A stretch of 64,000 nt of DNA from Heterobilharzia americana. Its lineage: Eukaryota > Platyhelminthes > Trematoda > Strigeidida > Schistosomatidae. Shown piece by piece: positions 23,570-38,960 of the stretch. The position numbers and the translations under genes are program-made. The notes beneath the pieces were generated by a model. That model ran no database searches, was not told the origin of the DNA, and worked only from the letters and a program-made list of their open reading frames with translations. The stretch lies in the NCBI GenBank assembly GCA_944470555.2, contig OX104130.1:56143491-56207490 (forward strand). The letters run 5' to 3'. How positions within the stretch are numbered: the stretch's first letter is position 1; each line of letters starts with the position of its first letter.

Positions 23570-25385
23570 TTGATGGGGACCTAGGTTCACACCACTCACT
23601 ATCTAGTGTAAGGAACCTACCAGCAAAATCAAGCTGAAAGCCTTCAAAGAAGTTGGTGATAGACCACAGTTCAAGTTCAACACCCAGAAGCCAGACAAAA
23701 ATGAAGGACAAAACTACAAAGGACATCTTCACGTCATCAGCCATCAACCATCAAGACAATATGGAAGATATGGAGCAACATCTCAGAAGAAACCTACATG
23801 GAAGAACACTGGAACTCCTTGAAAGCTATGTAGAAGGAAACCTGCATAACTGTGTTAAGAAGGAGGAAGAAGCAAGACGAGATAAGGAATGGATCACGAC
23901 GGACACATGGAAGCTGATAGAGCAGGGAGAGGAAGATGGTGATGGTGATGGTGAAGCAGGAGATAGAGCAGTGCAAGAATGAACAACGAGAAGAGGAACT
24001 GAGTGCAATGTGTAGATACTACACTGGACAAAGAAGTGAAGAAGAGTGGGTGGAAAGACAGAAGACACTTCCACAACACACTGGTAAGTGAAGCAGAACA
24101 TGCTGTAGGCTGGTGAGATAGATCTGACAACATTGTATCAAATAACCAGGTTACTATCTGATAGGGAAGAGATCAATACAGATGAAACCACTGAAAGATG
24201 GTGAAGGAAACCTAATTAACACGAAAGAGGAGAAACAAAGGCAACGAACGATGGGTTGGCCACTTCGGAAAGCTGTTGAGTCGACCACCACCTGCAAGTC
24301 GTCCAGAACTACCACATTGACCCACGGAACTACCAGTGAACACAAGGCCTCCGACAAAAGCTGAAGTGAAGTCCTGAACGCCACGCCATAAAGTTGTTGA
24401 AATCCGGGAAAGCAGCAGGACCAGATGGAATCCCGCCACAAGCACCGAAAACAGACGAAGATACACCAGCTGCGGACATCCTCATACACCTGTTGTAGAA
24501 GGTTTGCAAGGAAGGAAGGAAAGGTACCTGCCGATTGGTTGGAAGAAGGGCTACCTTGTCAAACTCTCAAAGAAGGGCGACCTAAGTCTTTGCAAGAGCT
24601 GGCACAGAATCATGCTCCTGGCCATACCAAGCAAAATATCATGCCGCATCATCCAGGAGAGACTAAGAAATGCTCTGCATTCAAAACTACGACCGGAACA
24701 GGCTGGCTGGCTTCAGGAAGGACAAATCATATGCAGACCAAATTGCAAAGCAACGCATCAACATAGAACAGAGTATAGAATGCCAGTCAACTCTTCACCT
24801 TACCTCAACTTCATCGACTTTGAAAAGGCCTTGGATAACGTCGACCGAGAAGTAATTTGGCAGCTGCTTGCTTCAAGACTACGGTTTTAGTACCACAAAC
24901 CTCCATCAACTTCACTAAACAGTTATATGCTATATGATGCTACATGCTACATACCAAGTGATTCACAATGGAATGCTACTCAGTGATGCCTAAGAAGTGA
25001 AGACAGGAGTAAGACTAGGCTGCCGTCTACTATCACCAATGATCTTCCTCATTATGGTCGACTGGACTGGATCATGCAACAGACTGTGATGAGCAACAAG
25101 ATGGGGATACGCTGTTTGACCGATGAAAAGACGCCAGAAGAAGATTTGGAATTCGCCGATGATGATTTATGTCTGCCTAACGTGACACAAACTCGGAAAT
25201 CTACAGGTGAGAACTAACAAGATGAAGGAAGAGGCAAGGCAGCGAAGACGGGACTTCCTTCAGGTGAACGTAGAGAAAACAGAGGTGGAGAAGATACCCA
25301 ACCAACCAACAAACTAATCAGCAACAACAACAAGCAGCAATCACCATGAGCGGGAGAAATATGAAGGAAGTTGTCTCTTTCACCT
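23570..25385 (+). pseudogene. RTE/Perere-SR-type non-LTR retrotransposon, 5'-truncated and decayed (left)
   Basis: Several frames together recapitulate a schistosome RTE-like ORF: linker region with RWVGHFGKLLSRPPPA, then SGKAAGPDGIP, ADWLEEG, KKGDLSLCKS, EQAG(F/W), the FIDFEKALDNVDREV catalytic motif A (about 24,805-24,850), GVRLGC.LLSP motif B, FADD motif C (about 25,152-25,163) and DFLQVNVEKTEVEK. Stops and shifts occur throughout. The endonuclease domain is missing and the C-terminal part ends at a short CCTA run near 25,385, where block A begins. In the left copy bases 23,680-23,715 differ from the right arm in a cluster. Confidence 0.88.
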
Positions 25386-25424
25386 ACCTACCTACGTATC
25401 TACCTTCGAGTTCAATTCCGTCAG

Positions 25425-28336
<2,912 letters not shown>

Positions 28337-28361
<25 letters not shown>

Positions 28362-28579
28362 TCATCGGACACAGGAAACACGAGGTAGTAAAGCCACTGT
28401 ATGATCGATGGGAAGGTGAGGATGGCAAATACGAATTTAAAGAGTAGTTAACTAAGCATTTATCAGAGCGTGGCAAGAATGCTCATCCTGAGGAAACCGG
28501 GCGTGATATTAGGTTTACTGTAGAAACGGTGATAGAAACAGTTGGTAACCTACACATGAAGGTTAACAAACGTCACTGA
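28337..28579 (+). pseudogene. Coding-like fragment with one stop, unidentified
   Basis: One frame reads about 80 codons with a single TAG (28,445). It contains RAYLRLIGHRKHEVVKPLYD, GEDGKYEFKE and, after the stop, GRDIRFTVETVIETVGNLHM. Composition is protein-like. No start or splice context is visible. It spans the A/D boundary, so the homology block edge is not a gene edge. Family not recognised. The right copy is at about 47,166-47,407. Confidence 0.3.
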
Positions 28580-30040
28580 ATTTGCCCAACTCCATTCAAA
28601 CTGATTGATAGCAGGAAGACTGATTTCAGCTGACTCTGAACAAGATGGAGAGTGAAAGCAACTCAAAAGAAAGTTGACCGAGAGTTGTTGCGAGCAATGG
28701 TGGGTGACAAAGTCGAGAGAGATGGAGAAGGCATCAGCGTCGGTTAACACTGGGTGATGATACGCTATAATAGAACACTGAGAAGATCTAGGTACAGAAA
28801 TCCTAGTGAAGTGTATAGCTTACTACTTCAGCAGTTGGATGCCGTTCATGTAGGAAAGAACCTCCATTCACTCGTTGCTACTTCGAGTGCGAAATTTTTG
28901 TAGCACAGATTGCGGGTAAGTTGAACTTGACTTCTTAGAAGTTACGACGGTGGAGATAGTTGTGCTAGATGTGTGTAAAACGCATGCTCAGGCAGTCATC
29001 AACTCAGTTTCCAAAAACGCATATTTCATGAATCTGGAATTTAAAGATGATGTAGCATCAGATATTCTTAAACATCGTATTGTGATATCAGTTAGAAGAG
29101 GATTCTAAGTATCCATAATTAATTTTACCTCTAATGGCATTTAGTCACTCTCCGTATACGTAAATGCAGTATCCCTCGTCAGATCATCTCCAGGTGTATC
29201 TGCCAGTTTTAAAGCTCCTCCGAAGTAAGATAAGATAGCATTTCCGGTATCGATTTAACATTGTAAAGAGAAATACTTTGGAAGCTCTATTCCTAGACAC
29301 TGGATTGATTCCAACCACTCAACTAAACCAAACAATAATTTCGCGGTTTGATTGTGTAATTCGCTCAAATATTTCATATTTCCTTCGTCTCCAGCAGTCA
29401 TAAGCAGAAGATACCTCGACAATTCATGAAATAACACCTGAACTTAGTGTGAAGAATAAGTAAGCACTAAATTCAGTATGAAGAAAGAAAGACGATGAAA
29501 GCTTCACGATTAAACACCCCAGCTCAGAAAACACAATGCAAACAAGACCATCCACCTGAGCTAAAAACATTCATCACCATTTCAAAATTATACTAGCGTA
29601 ACACGCTTCACGCTGTTCGAAGATGGGAGTACTTCTGCAAAAGGCAAGCTTCCACATAAGAACAACTATTCTTTACCCATGAGTGCCTACGTCAGCATGT
29701 TCTGCCAAGGAGCGCCAGATATAGACCACCGATTAACTGTCCAATGGGATGGAAAATAGCTGAACAAAGTGGAAGATAAATGGTACAACTGATGATCACA
29801 GATGCATATCATTGGATACAGAAATATCAGTCAGTGATTAACAATCAAAAGGCAAAACTAGAAAGCACACTTACGACAAAACATACGACAGTGCTGACAA
29901 CTGCAGTTGAAAACTCAAGCAGACGATACCAACAACAAAGAAAACACGTCCACAGGAAAAAGCTTCTCAAAATCTCAGAAGCACCTACAACCGAAACACA
30001 GTCTTTTCATTTACTTTCAGGCAAACTTAAGTTTCTCCAC
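28362..30040 (+). repeat. Block D (left)
   Basis: Inverted partner of 45,703-47,381 (coordinate sum 75,743). It lies between A and R/B in both arms. It holds two coding-like fragments (28,337-28,579 and 29,565-29,759) and, at 29,263-29,445, a segment that is a diverged relative of block A 1,390-1,560. No intact gene is recognised. Confidence 0.92.
29565..29759 (+). pseudogene. Short coding-like frame, unidentified
   Basis: Sixty-four open codons including TRFTLFEDGSTSAKGKLPHK and MSAYVSMFCQGAPDIDHRLT, ending QWDGK and TAG. It begins straight after a stop, with no ATG before residue about 43. It could be an exon or a remnant. Mirrored at about 45,984-46,178. Confidence 0.25.
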
Positions 30041-30110
30041 ATGTCCCTCGCTTCATTTCACTCCTTCCATGTATCCTCTTCCTTCAGATTATTCTTTGCA
30101 CTACTTTATC

Positions 30111-30777
<667 letters not shown>

Positions 30778-31876
30778 GTATTACGTTTACATTTATCGGT
30801 TACCCATGTCACTTCATTTAATCTCCCCATTAATTGCAACATCTAACGAGAACACTTTGATTGCATCTCACTCAACTTGTCTCATTCGTATTACCTGATC
30901 CTTCGTTTGTTCAACAGCTGTACCATGTTTTCCCTCCTTCGTAATCTATGTGAAGCTGATGAACTAGCTATCTAAACAGTCATGCTCAATCTCTTTGTAT
31001 TGTCACTAAACGTCACGTGATCCCTTGCAGTGAAATCTATCTGGCTGACGGAGTTATACTTGAAGTGCCTCTCATCGAACTGTGGAGAATATCTCTTTAT
31101 CGGACACCCTACATACGTGAGATTTCATTGACACCCAGGAATTCAAGCAACGACTCCTAACCTCCTATGTGTAGCTAACATCAGAATGAACTCAGAGGGT
31201 AGGAGCCAAGATGGTTAAATGTACATCTAGACTCTCCTACTAAAAAGGACTGCATCAACTAGGTATCTCTCCACTGTCTTATCGTGCGATCACATGTTAT
31301 CTCATTGTAACGCATATTTTCTTGAACGACGATTTGCCTTCTTAATTGTCTTACTTCTTGCCTCATGAAGTGTTCACCTGAGAGAACGTCATCTAGCAGT
31401 CTGTAAATCATAGTCGAGCTGTGCAGGTCTTGACTTGTGCATCACTGAAATCCCACCATGTGATATTGTGTTAGTGGTGCCTACAACCTGCTAACCTCAT
31501 TCTTTGACTCCATTCAATACACGAATGTAACATGTAGATATTTCAGGATGCATTCCGACGAAGTCATCCCAAACTCATATCTAATAGTTTTATCAAAGTT
31601 TACTGTTTCTATCAATAGTCCTCCAGCTCACGATGACACAAACCATCTGACAACACATTGACATCCCCTGACGCATTGCACTAGGTAATTTGGCTGAGTT
31701 TACAAAGAGAGACAAACAGACAATATACCTCATTATTATTATCATTAATATGATTCCGATCATGAACATTATTATTATTATATTATTATTGTCATTAGTA
31801 AAAATAATATAATGGTTAGTATTATTTAACATAAAAGTAAGTTACATAATATTAGAAAGTCGATCTTAAATTATGG

Positions 31877-31909
<33 letters not shown>

Positions 31910-32081
31910 TTCACTTTTGTTCGATGAAGGTGATGATCTATGTAGAGAACAAGAAATATCAGTTTAATATGTTGAGTTCAATTGAACAAACATGAATAAA
32001 GCATAATCACCATCCACCTGTGGAATGTTCATGTGATTCGATTCGATTTTTCGTGGAGTACTTACTGCTCCACACCATCCC

Positions 32082-33127
32082 TCAGCTGTTCAGCTTCTCT
32101 AGTGCCAACAGTAGAGTAGAGTAATAATCCTTATCGAGCTTCCTTCCATCATATGATGTTAACACAGAAACATTCTGCGCCTGCAAGTTATCATCGTGTG
32201 GTCTGAGTAACTCGATCAAGCGCACATCACCTACTTCGGGATGAATTTCTCGATATGTCTGAAATATTTGATCTTGTAATCGAATGCGAAGCAACTCATC
32301 TAATGCTTCGTCATGAATAAACTGACATCTCTTCCCGAATCTACATTTCTGTAACGATGAAAAAGACGACACAATTGTGTTTTATACCGTGGATGATGTG
32401 GAGTGCATCTGAGTTCAATCGCCCCATGAGCGAAATGACATCCATCCCCATAACTACAACCTCTACCAGAAGTGTTAGAATAATGCCTACACAATTCCGT
32501 TTTGTAGTATCGACTGTTAGGACGAGTAGTGGCGCTATCAGCAAGAGATTTTGTCAAACAGCATTGTTGTTGAACATTGAAAGTTGACGATGAGGAGAAG
32601 CAAGTGTCTTCATTTGCACAGTGAGATTCATCACCTCGAGAATTATCCAATATATTCGCCTTGTTCTGATCATTCTCTGCAGCACTCAAACTGCTTTGCT
32701 GGTCTAATGTTGATGTTGACAGCTGTGTTGACACCAAACTTCCAAAGCTATCATCAATCGAACGTAATTCTGTGTATGCTTCGTCTCGTACACCTTGAGC
32801 AGTCTTTAACAACTCCTTTTGAAGATCATCTAAATCCTTCGAATTTGGTAGATAACAAACAGTCCTATTGTCTGTATGTTCGCGAATAATCTGAATGTCT
32901 TCCTCCAGTAGTTGTCTAATGAGATCATTAATGTTGCCAACATTTTGAGTCTTCATTGACAATGTTGTTATGAATTCACTGTGTTTGTCCATATTCCTAG
33001 TGTGTGTGAGAGAGCGAGAGAGTATTTTCACTCCACTTGTCTTTTCGATAAAATGAAATGGTTGTGCAGATATGTCTCCAATCGATTCTTGAATGATTGT
33101 TGAGTGGTAATCTGTGTCATCAGTCAA
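32082..33127 (-). CDS. Tristetraprolin-like tandem CCCH zinc-finger protein with -1 frame break (copy 2)
   Basis: Same two-frame structure as 3,817-4,862 (33,127-32,300, then 32,372-32,082), same T5 run and same break in finger 2. It differs from the other copies just before finger 1: SATTRP here against STNTRP, and CTT/CTA-type silent changes nearby. All zinc ligands are kept. Since the break predates the duplication and the remaining 320-odd codons are still open, either the gene tolerates it or amplification was very recent. The spacing to the broken frame upstream (33,255-34,009) is unchanged. Confidence 0.82.
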
Positions 33128-33254
33128 TCCATCATTACCTCATCAAGATATAAACTATAAATGACCATGTGATGACTGTCACAGTGATTATTGCTCACCA
33201 TTGAATCTGATATTTTCTAGTAGTAGTGATGATTGGATGAATCGTCATAATTAA

Positions 33255-34009
33255 TCAATAAACTGAGAAGCATACAGGCCAGTCAGATGACGTGTTACTA
33301 TCCCAATGAATCAATGAGTTTGCATGTCTAGGTGCAATTGAGGGGAATGCATAGGCAGACCTAGATTTCCTGTTTGTTGCTCTTCGTCAGAGGGCATATG
33401 TGTAGCAGGAAAATCTCCACTGACTGTAGTTGTTTGAAGTCACATTATTCAAATCTACAATCAGTCCATGGCTGAGAAGACGCCTCCTCGGATAGAGTTG
33501 TGCATAGTAAGTGGTCAGTGATGCGTAACCAAGGTAATATTCTACTCCACGATGCTGATTAGCAGCCTGTTTGACTATGTCGATGATGGAGATGGGTTCT
33601 CATCTCACCAGCAATTCAACATCTTTCGACAGTGATGAGTCCTGATAAACACCTTTTGCATCCGACACAAAGCATAGTGTCCGTCTAGTGAGCAGATCAG
33701 ACTTCCTAGTCTGTTTGTTATATGTCATCAATATCATCGATAAATTTATCATGTTGTTTACCATGTGATAGGCAATCAATGTGTATGACATATGATACTT
33801 TTTCAACGGGAAATCCAATGAGTAAGTGAAACCGTGTGGTTGAACGAAGAGACTGTTTTCGGCGAGTTCATTCACTTCATACCTAGGTGTTCAACCACAT
33901 TCATATACAACTTTTGCTGAGGATGTACAAATTGTTTCATGTGTGAAAGTAGTTCGTTAGTCATAACCACAATGTGATATATGTATAAAAGTGGAACTAC
34001 TGTTTCATC
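33255..34009 (-). pseudogene. Broken coding region upstream of CCCH gene (copy 2)
   Basis: Same frame shift and same two TGA codons as 4,990-5,744; the middle frame is 33,875-33,600. The identical lesions show that the decay was present before block B was copied. Confidence 0.5.
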
Positions 34010-34414
34010 TTACAATCATCGTGAAATATTTATGAATATTGGAAAGCAATCCAAATGGCATGTTGACAAGCAAAGTAAAATTGTCATAGGATTAATGAAG
34101 TGCAAGGTTGCTAATATTCGTAGGTATTGCTCATGATTTCATGGAAATTGAGTCACGGTGACTAGGTTAGAATGAGGAGTTGAGTAAGTAACATGACATA
34201 GTATTAATGAATGAATTGTTATAAAGGGGTCTGGATAGGTGTGGAAAGAAGGAGTGGTCGAAGATATGTAAGAAATGAAAGGAAGTAAACAGTCAAAGGA
34301 ATGACGGTGGGAGATATTTAGAAACGCTAGAGATTAGGACCACGAAAGAAGTGCTGGTTGAACAAGTCATTTCGTATAGAAGGTTCCGGCTTTGCTTCCT
34401 GAATTACTAAAGCT

Positions 34415-34698
34415 TCAGCAAGGATTACAAAGGAGGCGATTAGTACTGACTTTGGCAAGTTTCTTTTCACTTTGTGAATAACTTTGAAAGAGGTGGTTGT
34501 TGAAATTGAATGACCAATGTTCCGTTAACATACTTCGTATAGATACACTACTGTCTCTCTGTAGACATGCAGGATATTTTTCTTGAACGCTTTTGGACAT
34601 GACCAGACTCCACTTGAGCAGGTGAACTGAACACATAACGGTGGCAAGATGTGGGATTTTGTCTTTCAGGCGACTACAGAACACTACTCTGAATGTTG
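34415..34698 (-). CDS. Candidate terminal exon of unidentified gene (copy 2)
   Basis: Identical in its encoded residues to 6,150-6,433, with the acceptor-like TTTCTTTGCAG and TATA box (34,832-34,840) in the same positions. No independent evidence for expression. Confidence 0.3.
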
Positions 34699-34831
34699 CT
34701 GCAAAGAAAGTTTACCCCAGGGAACTTAAAATGCTTCATTTTAGTATATCAACCAATGTCTATGTCACCTCTGAAATCAAAGTTTATTCATACATAGAAT
34801 CATTTTCGTTGCGGAAAATGAATTTGACGGC

Positions 34832-34840
34832 TTTTATATA
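34832..34840 (-). promoter_or_regulatory. TATA box (copy 2)
   Basis: TATATAAAA on the minus strand, the same context as 6,567-6,575. Confidence 0.35.
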
Positions 34841-35387
34841 AATGCTATTGCACATTTGTACAGTGAATGAATTCGTCGAAACGTTTTTTCGCTAAACCAC
34901 TTTTTTTCCTTTCCCGATATATCTTTATGGGGATTGTTTTCGAATCCAACAAGTAACAATTGCTGTCTGTTACTCACTCATCAGTAGGTACTCTAATCTT
35001 GTAATTCATGCGGTGATCTCGAAGGAACTGCATGGCTGACCAATACCACCTTTCTTGCTTGTAGAGTTAATAGTTGTGACAGGTGATTACACTCTTGCAT
35101 TCCTACAGTAGTAGAATACAATGACTCTCTGTAGTTTAATCTGGTGGTGATGGGTATTGAGGTTGACAATTTTTAGTTTCAACCCACTCGGGATTCCCTT
35201 GTGATATGCACATACCTGCGTTTTAAGAAATGCTTGCCTTCTCATAAGCGAGTGAACTCAATATGCTTTACGTGAAGTAGCGAAGGCTAATCAGTCAGTT
35301 TGACTGTATTACAAAGCCATGCACCATCACTTGATATCGTGATGAAATTTAGGATCACATGTATACAGTGAGCAAGCCTGATCATAA

Positions 35388-35427
<40 letters not shown>

Positions 35428-36102
35428 CATTACGATTGATTGAGTGCATCGATAACGAGGTGATAATCACCAGGATGTCGTTTTACACTCGGATGAATAA
35501 TGGTGTGTGAAACGCTGTATGCGGATATATTGTTCGTGTAAGAAATTACTAGACAAAGCATATTTATTGACAGCTTCAGCCAATTCATCTATATTCGTCT
35601 TGTAATTTGTACCTGATTTTCAAAATTGAGTGTATCACATAGCCACTGACTGACAAGTTGAAATCTGTACACAAAACTGGAACACCGAGTATCGCAAAGG
35701 TTGGTGAGCTTCTGTGTGTTTTCGTGGTTTGACTGTTCTTGGATGTTAGCTTCTCATGACTAGGAGTGATCTGGTCAATGTGAATGTCACACCCAGTGTG
35801 GCCTCCCTACGAGGACTACACATTGAAGTCGAAGCCGAAATTTCTATCACTCACTACTGGTGTCATTTCATTACTCTCAACTCTGCATGAAATCTACTCA
35901 CTGTTTCACAACTGTGGTCATCAAGTTTTCTTTCATCTATCAATAGTACAAGGCTGAACAAGGGAACTGTCATTCTGCAGAATATCCATCCAGAAGGATT
36001 GGTTGTCGAAAAGAGTGTTGAGATGGTCGAAGAAGAAGCACAGGATGAATAGTAGTTACCGGCCTTTAGCAACTTCTCACTTGACTGAGATTCAGTTTTA
36101 TG

Positions 36103-36249
36103 GTAGATCGCTTGGGAGCTGTGGCTCATTTGTTTGGAGAGTTGACTATCAGTCAGTGGATCACGGGTTGGAATCGCGCTCCACCTATTCAAGTTTGGGC
36201 TGCCAGGTAGTATCACTAGCACTCTCACAATAAGTGTGGCCCAATGCCT
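36103..36249 (+). repeat. tRNA-derived SINE-like segment (copy 2)
   Basis: Copy of 7,839-7,985 with the same decayed B box GGGTTGGAATC. Confidence 0.5.
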
Positions 36250-36384
36250 GCTGTACGAATGTGCACGATGTTACTGGTTTATAAACATAATAATACTATA
36301 TCAGTTGGAATAACCTGTTGATTACTAAGGGCGTATATGCTGCTGTCTTGAAGCCAAAGTTTGACTGTAACAAACACACTCATG

Positions 36385-36468
36385 ATACTTTTTCAACGGG
36401 AAATCCAATGAGTAAGTGAAACCATGTGGATGAACGAAGAGACTGTTTTCGGCGAGTTCATTCACTGT
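36385..36468 (+). repeat. 84-base duplicate of the broken upstream coding region
   Basis: ATACTTTTTCAACGGGAAAT through GAGTTCATTCACT repeats 33,795-33,876 (the segment encoding the NELAENSLF..DFPLKKY part) with a few changes. It is placed next to the 5' end of the central RTE element and mirrored at 39,736-39,819. It looks like filler DNA or a recombination scar at the arm's inner end. Confidence 0.75.
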
Positions 36469-37124
36469 ACAGCTAGTTGTAACCTCTCCTAGTTTACTAG
36501 CCGGTACTAGGCTCGAATGAAGAGGGAAGGTTGAGCATAGGGTTATCGATCCTACTCCGGAAAATCAATCCCATCGCTAACGTCGACCGAGAAGTAATTT
36601 GGCAGCTGCTTGCTTCAAGACTACGGTTTTAGTACCACAAACCTCCATCAACTTCACTAAACAGTTATATGCTATATGATGCTACATGCTACATACCAAG
36701 TGATTCACAATGGAATGCTACTCAGTGATGCCTAAGAAGTGAAGACAGGAGTAAGACTAGGCTGCCGTCTACTATCACCAATGATCTTCCTCATTATGGT
36801 CGACTGGACTGGATCATGCAACAGACTGTGATGAGCAACAAGATGGGGATACGCTGTTTGACCGATGAAAAGACGCCAGAAGAAGATTTGGAATTCGCCG
36901 ATGATGATTTATGTCTGCCTAACGTGACACAAACTCGGAAATCTACAGGTGAGAACTAACAAGATGAAGGAAGAGGCAAGGCAGCGAAGACGGGACTTCC
37001 TTCAGGTGAACGTAGAGAAAACAGAGGTGGAGAAGATACCCAACCAACCAACAAACTAATCAGCAACAACAACAAGCAGCAATCACCATGAGCGGGAGAA
37101 ATATGAAGGAAGTTGTCTCTTTCA

Positions 37125-37588
37125 CCTCCCTCCCTCCCTCCCTCCCTCCCTCCCTCCCTACCTCTACCTACCTACCTACCTACCTACCTACCTACCTCCC
37201 TCCCTCCCTCCCTACCTACCTACCTACCTACTACCTACCTACCTACCTACCTACCTACCTACCTACCTACCTACCTACCTACCTACCTACCTACCTACCT
37301 ACCTACCTACCTACCTACCTACCTACTTACCTCCACCTCCCTCCCTACCTACCTACCTGCCTACCTCCCTCCCTCCCTACCTACCTACCTACCTTCCTAC
37401 CTACCTACCTACCTACCTACCTACCTACCTACCTACCTACCTACTTACCTACCTACCTACCTACCTACCTACCTGCCTGCCTGCCTACCTGCTACCTACC
37501 TGCTACCTACCTACTACCTACTACCCGCCTACCTACCTACCTACCTACTACCTACCGACGCACACCCCCGCACCCACCTACCTACCTA
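37125..37588 (+). repeat. CCTA/CCTC tetranucleotide array
   Basis: About 460 bases of CCTA mixed with CCTC, CCTG and CTA variants inside the retroelement. The homologous place in the left-arm element (25,381-25,397) has only about four units. The Leu-Pro-Thr-Tyr frames over it are artefacts. Confidence 0.95.
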
Positions 37589-37939
37589 GGCAGCATCTTT
37601 GAAATACAGGCGGTGATGGCCGCGGCATATATGAGCACATCAAAGCCAGGATCGGGAAGACAACAAGACAGGCCTTCATTAATCTGAAACCAGTGTGGAG
37701 ATCTACTGAACTGCACTGTACTGTACTGTACTCAGCATAAAGCGTGAACAACAACCGGATTTTCAACACTGATGTCAGTCAAGTGAGTCAGTGCTTCAAT
37801 GTGATGGTTGAGAGACTTGGTGCGTTACGAAAAGCATTTCCAACAAACTGCAGACATGCATGACCAACAACTGCCGCCTACGCTCCCTCACTCGATACTG
37901 AATATCAGATGGATACAAAGAATAGGCAACAAGGAACCG

Positions 37940-37940
<1 letters not shown>

Positions 37941-38003
<63 letters not shown>
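37941..38003 (+). repeat. (GGCT)n array
   Basis: 63 bases of perfect GGCT in the C-terminal RT-element region, just before the RTNQEP-encoding sequence. Confidence 0.95.
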
Positions 38004-38004
<1 letters not shown>

Positions 38005-38310
38005 ACGAACCAACCAAGAACCAGTCACCCAACAAATAGGCAGAAGCAGAAAGTGGAGATGGATTGAATTGGACATGCAGTGAGAAGATGGTTTGTGGAC
38101 ATCACGCACCAGGCCAGGTCGTTGAGTGGAACCTGCATGGGAAACGACGAGTTGTGTGTCTGAGGCGAGGGTGATATGGAGGAGATGGTGTGAGGAAGAA
38201 ATGAAAGGTTGTGGGTTGGGAGTGGTGGAGCCAGGTTGACAAGACTGTAGAGAAGAGAGTGAAATGGCGACGTGCTACTGAAGCTCTATGTTCCACTGGG
38301 AAAGTTGACA

Positions 38311-38460
38311 CTAGAAAGTCCCGATTACGACTGAAACTTTGTTTTACGACATCATATAATTGAAGGTTCCCTTCGAAATTCAACTACCTGAATAGGAGAA
38401 TATTTGCAGTAGTATGAAAGTTCTAATCTTGATTAGGTGATGAAGTGCTAAATGCAGAAA
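38311..38460. other. Spacer sequence without recognised feature
   Basis: AT-rich DNA between the retroelement 3' end and the foldback hairpin. It may be element 3' UTR. Confidence 0.4.
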
Positions 38461-38709
38461 CAATATTGTTTTAGATTAGATCCTCTTCAGGCTTTACTCT
38501 AATACAAATAGCTTGATATACATAAAACTAAACCAATCATGTAGATTTGTCGGTTGATGTGATAAATGTTTCATATAACCGTGGAGATAATAATACAAAT
38601 AATAATAATGAAATTGATAAAAGTGATAACATGATTGGTTGAATTTTATAGATATTAAGCTATTTGTCTTAGAGTAAAGCCTGAAGGGGATCTAATTGAA
38701 AACAATATT
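38461..38709. mobile_element. Foldback/MITE-like hairpin
   Basis: 38,461-38,541 is an imperfect reverse complement of 38,630-38,709 (about 80-base stems, both containing AGGCTTTACTCTAA on one strand or the other). The 88-base loop is AT-rich, with AATAAT repeats. No target-site duplication is clear. It is unique in the window. Confidence 0.7.
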
Positions 38710-38769
38710 TTTGGCTTATATGTCTTGTTCTAAGATACAGAAACATCAGTAAAAGTAATCATCTTTGCA

Positions 38770-38960
38770 TCGGGGTGACTAGTAGCCGAATACAGGATAT
38801 ACCCCCTCGTTCCATCCGGCACCCATCAGCTGGATGCACTTACACACCAGTGAGTGATGTTCTTCCCATTGAGATTCGGACCAACTCTTCATCGCTTCAA
38901 ACACAAAATGTTATCCACTAGACCACAGGGGCACGAGAACCACCGCATGTGCAACGGGTA
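38770..38960 (-). repeat. tRNA-derived SINE
   Basis: The minus strand has A box TGGTCTAGTGGATAAC (38,925-38,910) and B box GGTCCGAATCTC (38,882-38,871) at tRNA-like spacing, then an unrelated tail. It is a different family from the Sm-alpha-like SINEs in block C. It lies at the 3' side of the minus-strand retroelement. Confidence 0.65.

Larger units (their letters stand above)
36470..38310 (+). pseudogene. Central RTE-type retroelement, internally deleted (plus strand)
   Basis: A 5' segment to 36,580 joins abruptly to the RT catalytic region (from the DNVDREV position, matching 24,838 onward), skipping endonuclease and N-terminal RT. Motif B and FADD follow. A huge CCTA/CCTC array at 37,125-37,588 comes next. 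After it come the C-terminal domain words YLGS, HIKARIGKTRQAFINLKPVW, NNNRIFNTDVS, RTNQEP, RKWRWIE and TWRR-like remnants to about 38,310, interrupted by a GGCT array. Multiple stops make it inactive. It shows where the 25,385 copy was truncated. Confidence 0.85.

Noticed and set aside
24154..24489. Minus-strand frames over the RTE remnant
   Set aside because: Shadows of the plus-strand reverse transcriptase sequence, which has recognisable motifs.
37125..37588. Repeat array considered as a CRISPR-like or minisatellite structure
   Set aside because: Unit is four bases with no spacers.
37088..37687. 199-residue Leu-Pro-Thr-Tyr repeat protein
   Set aside because: Translation of the CCTA/CCTC array inside a dead retroelement. 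The array is absent from the homologous left-arm copy.
37796..38109. Ala-Ser-Gln-Pro or Trp-Leu-Ala-Gly repeat frames
   Set aside because: Translations of the GGCT microsatellite on the two strands.
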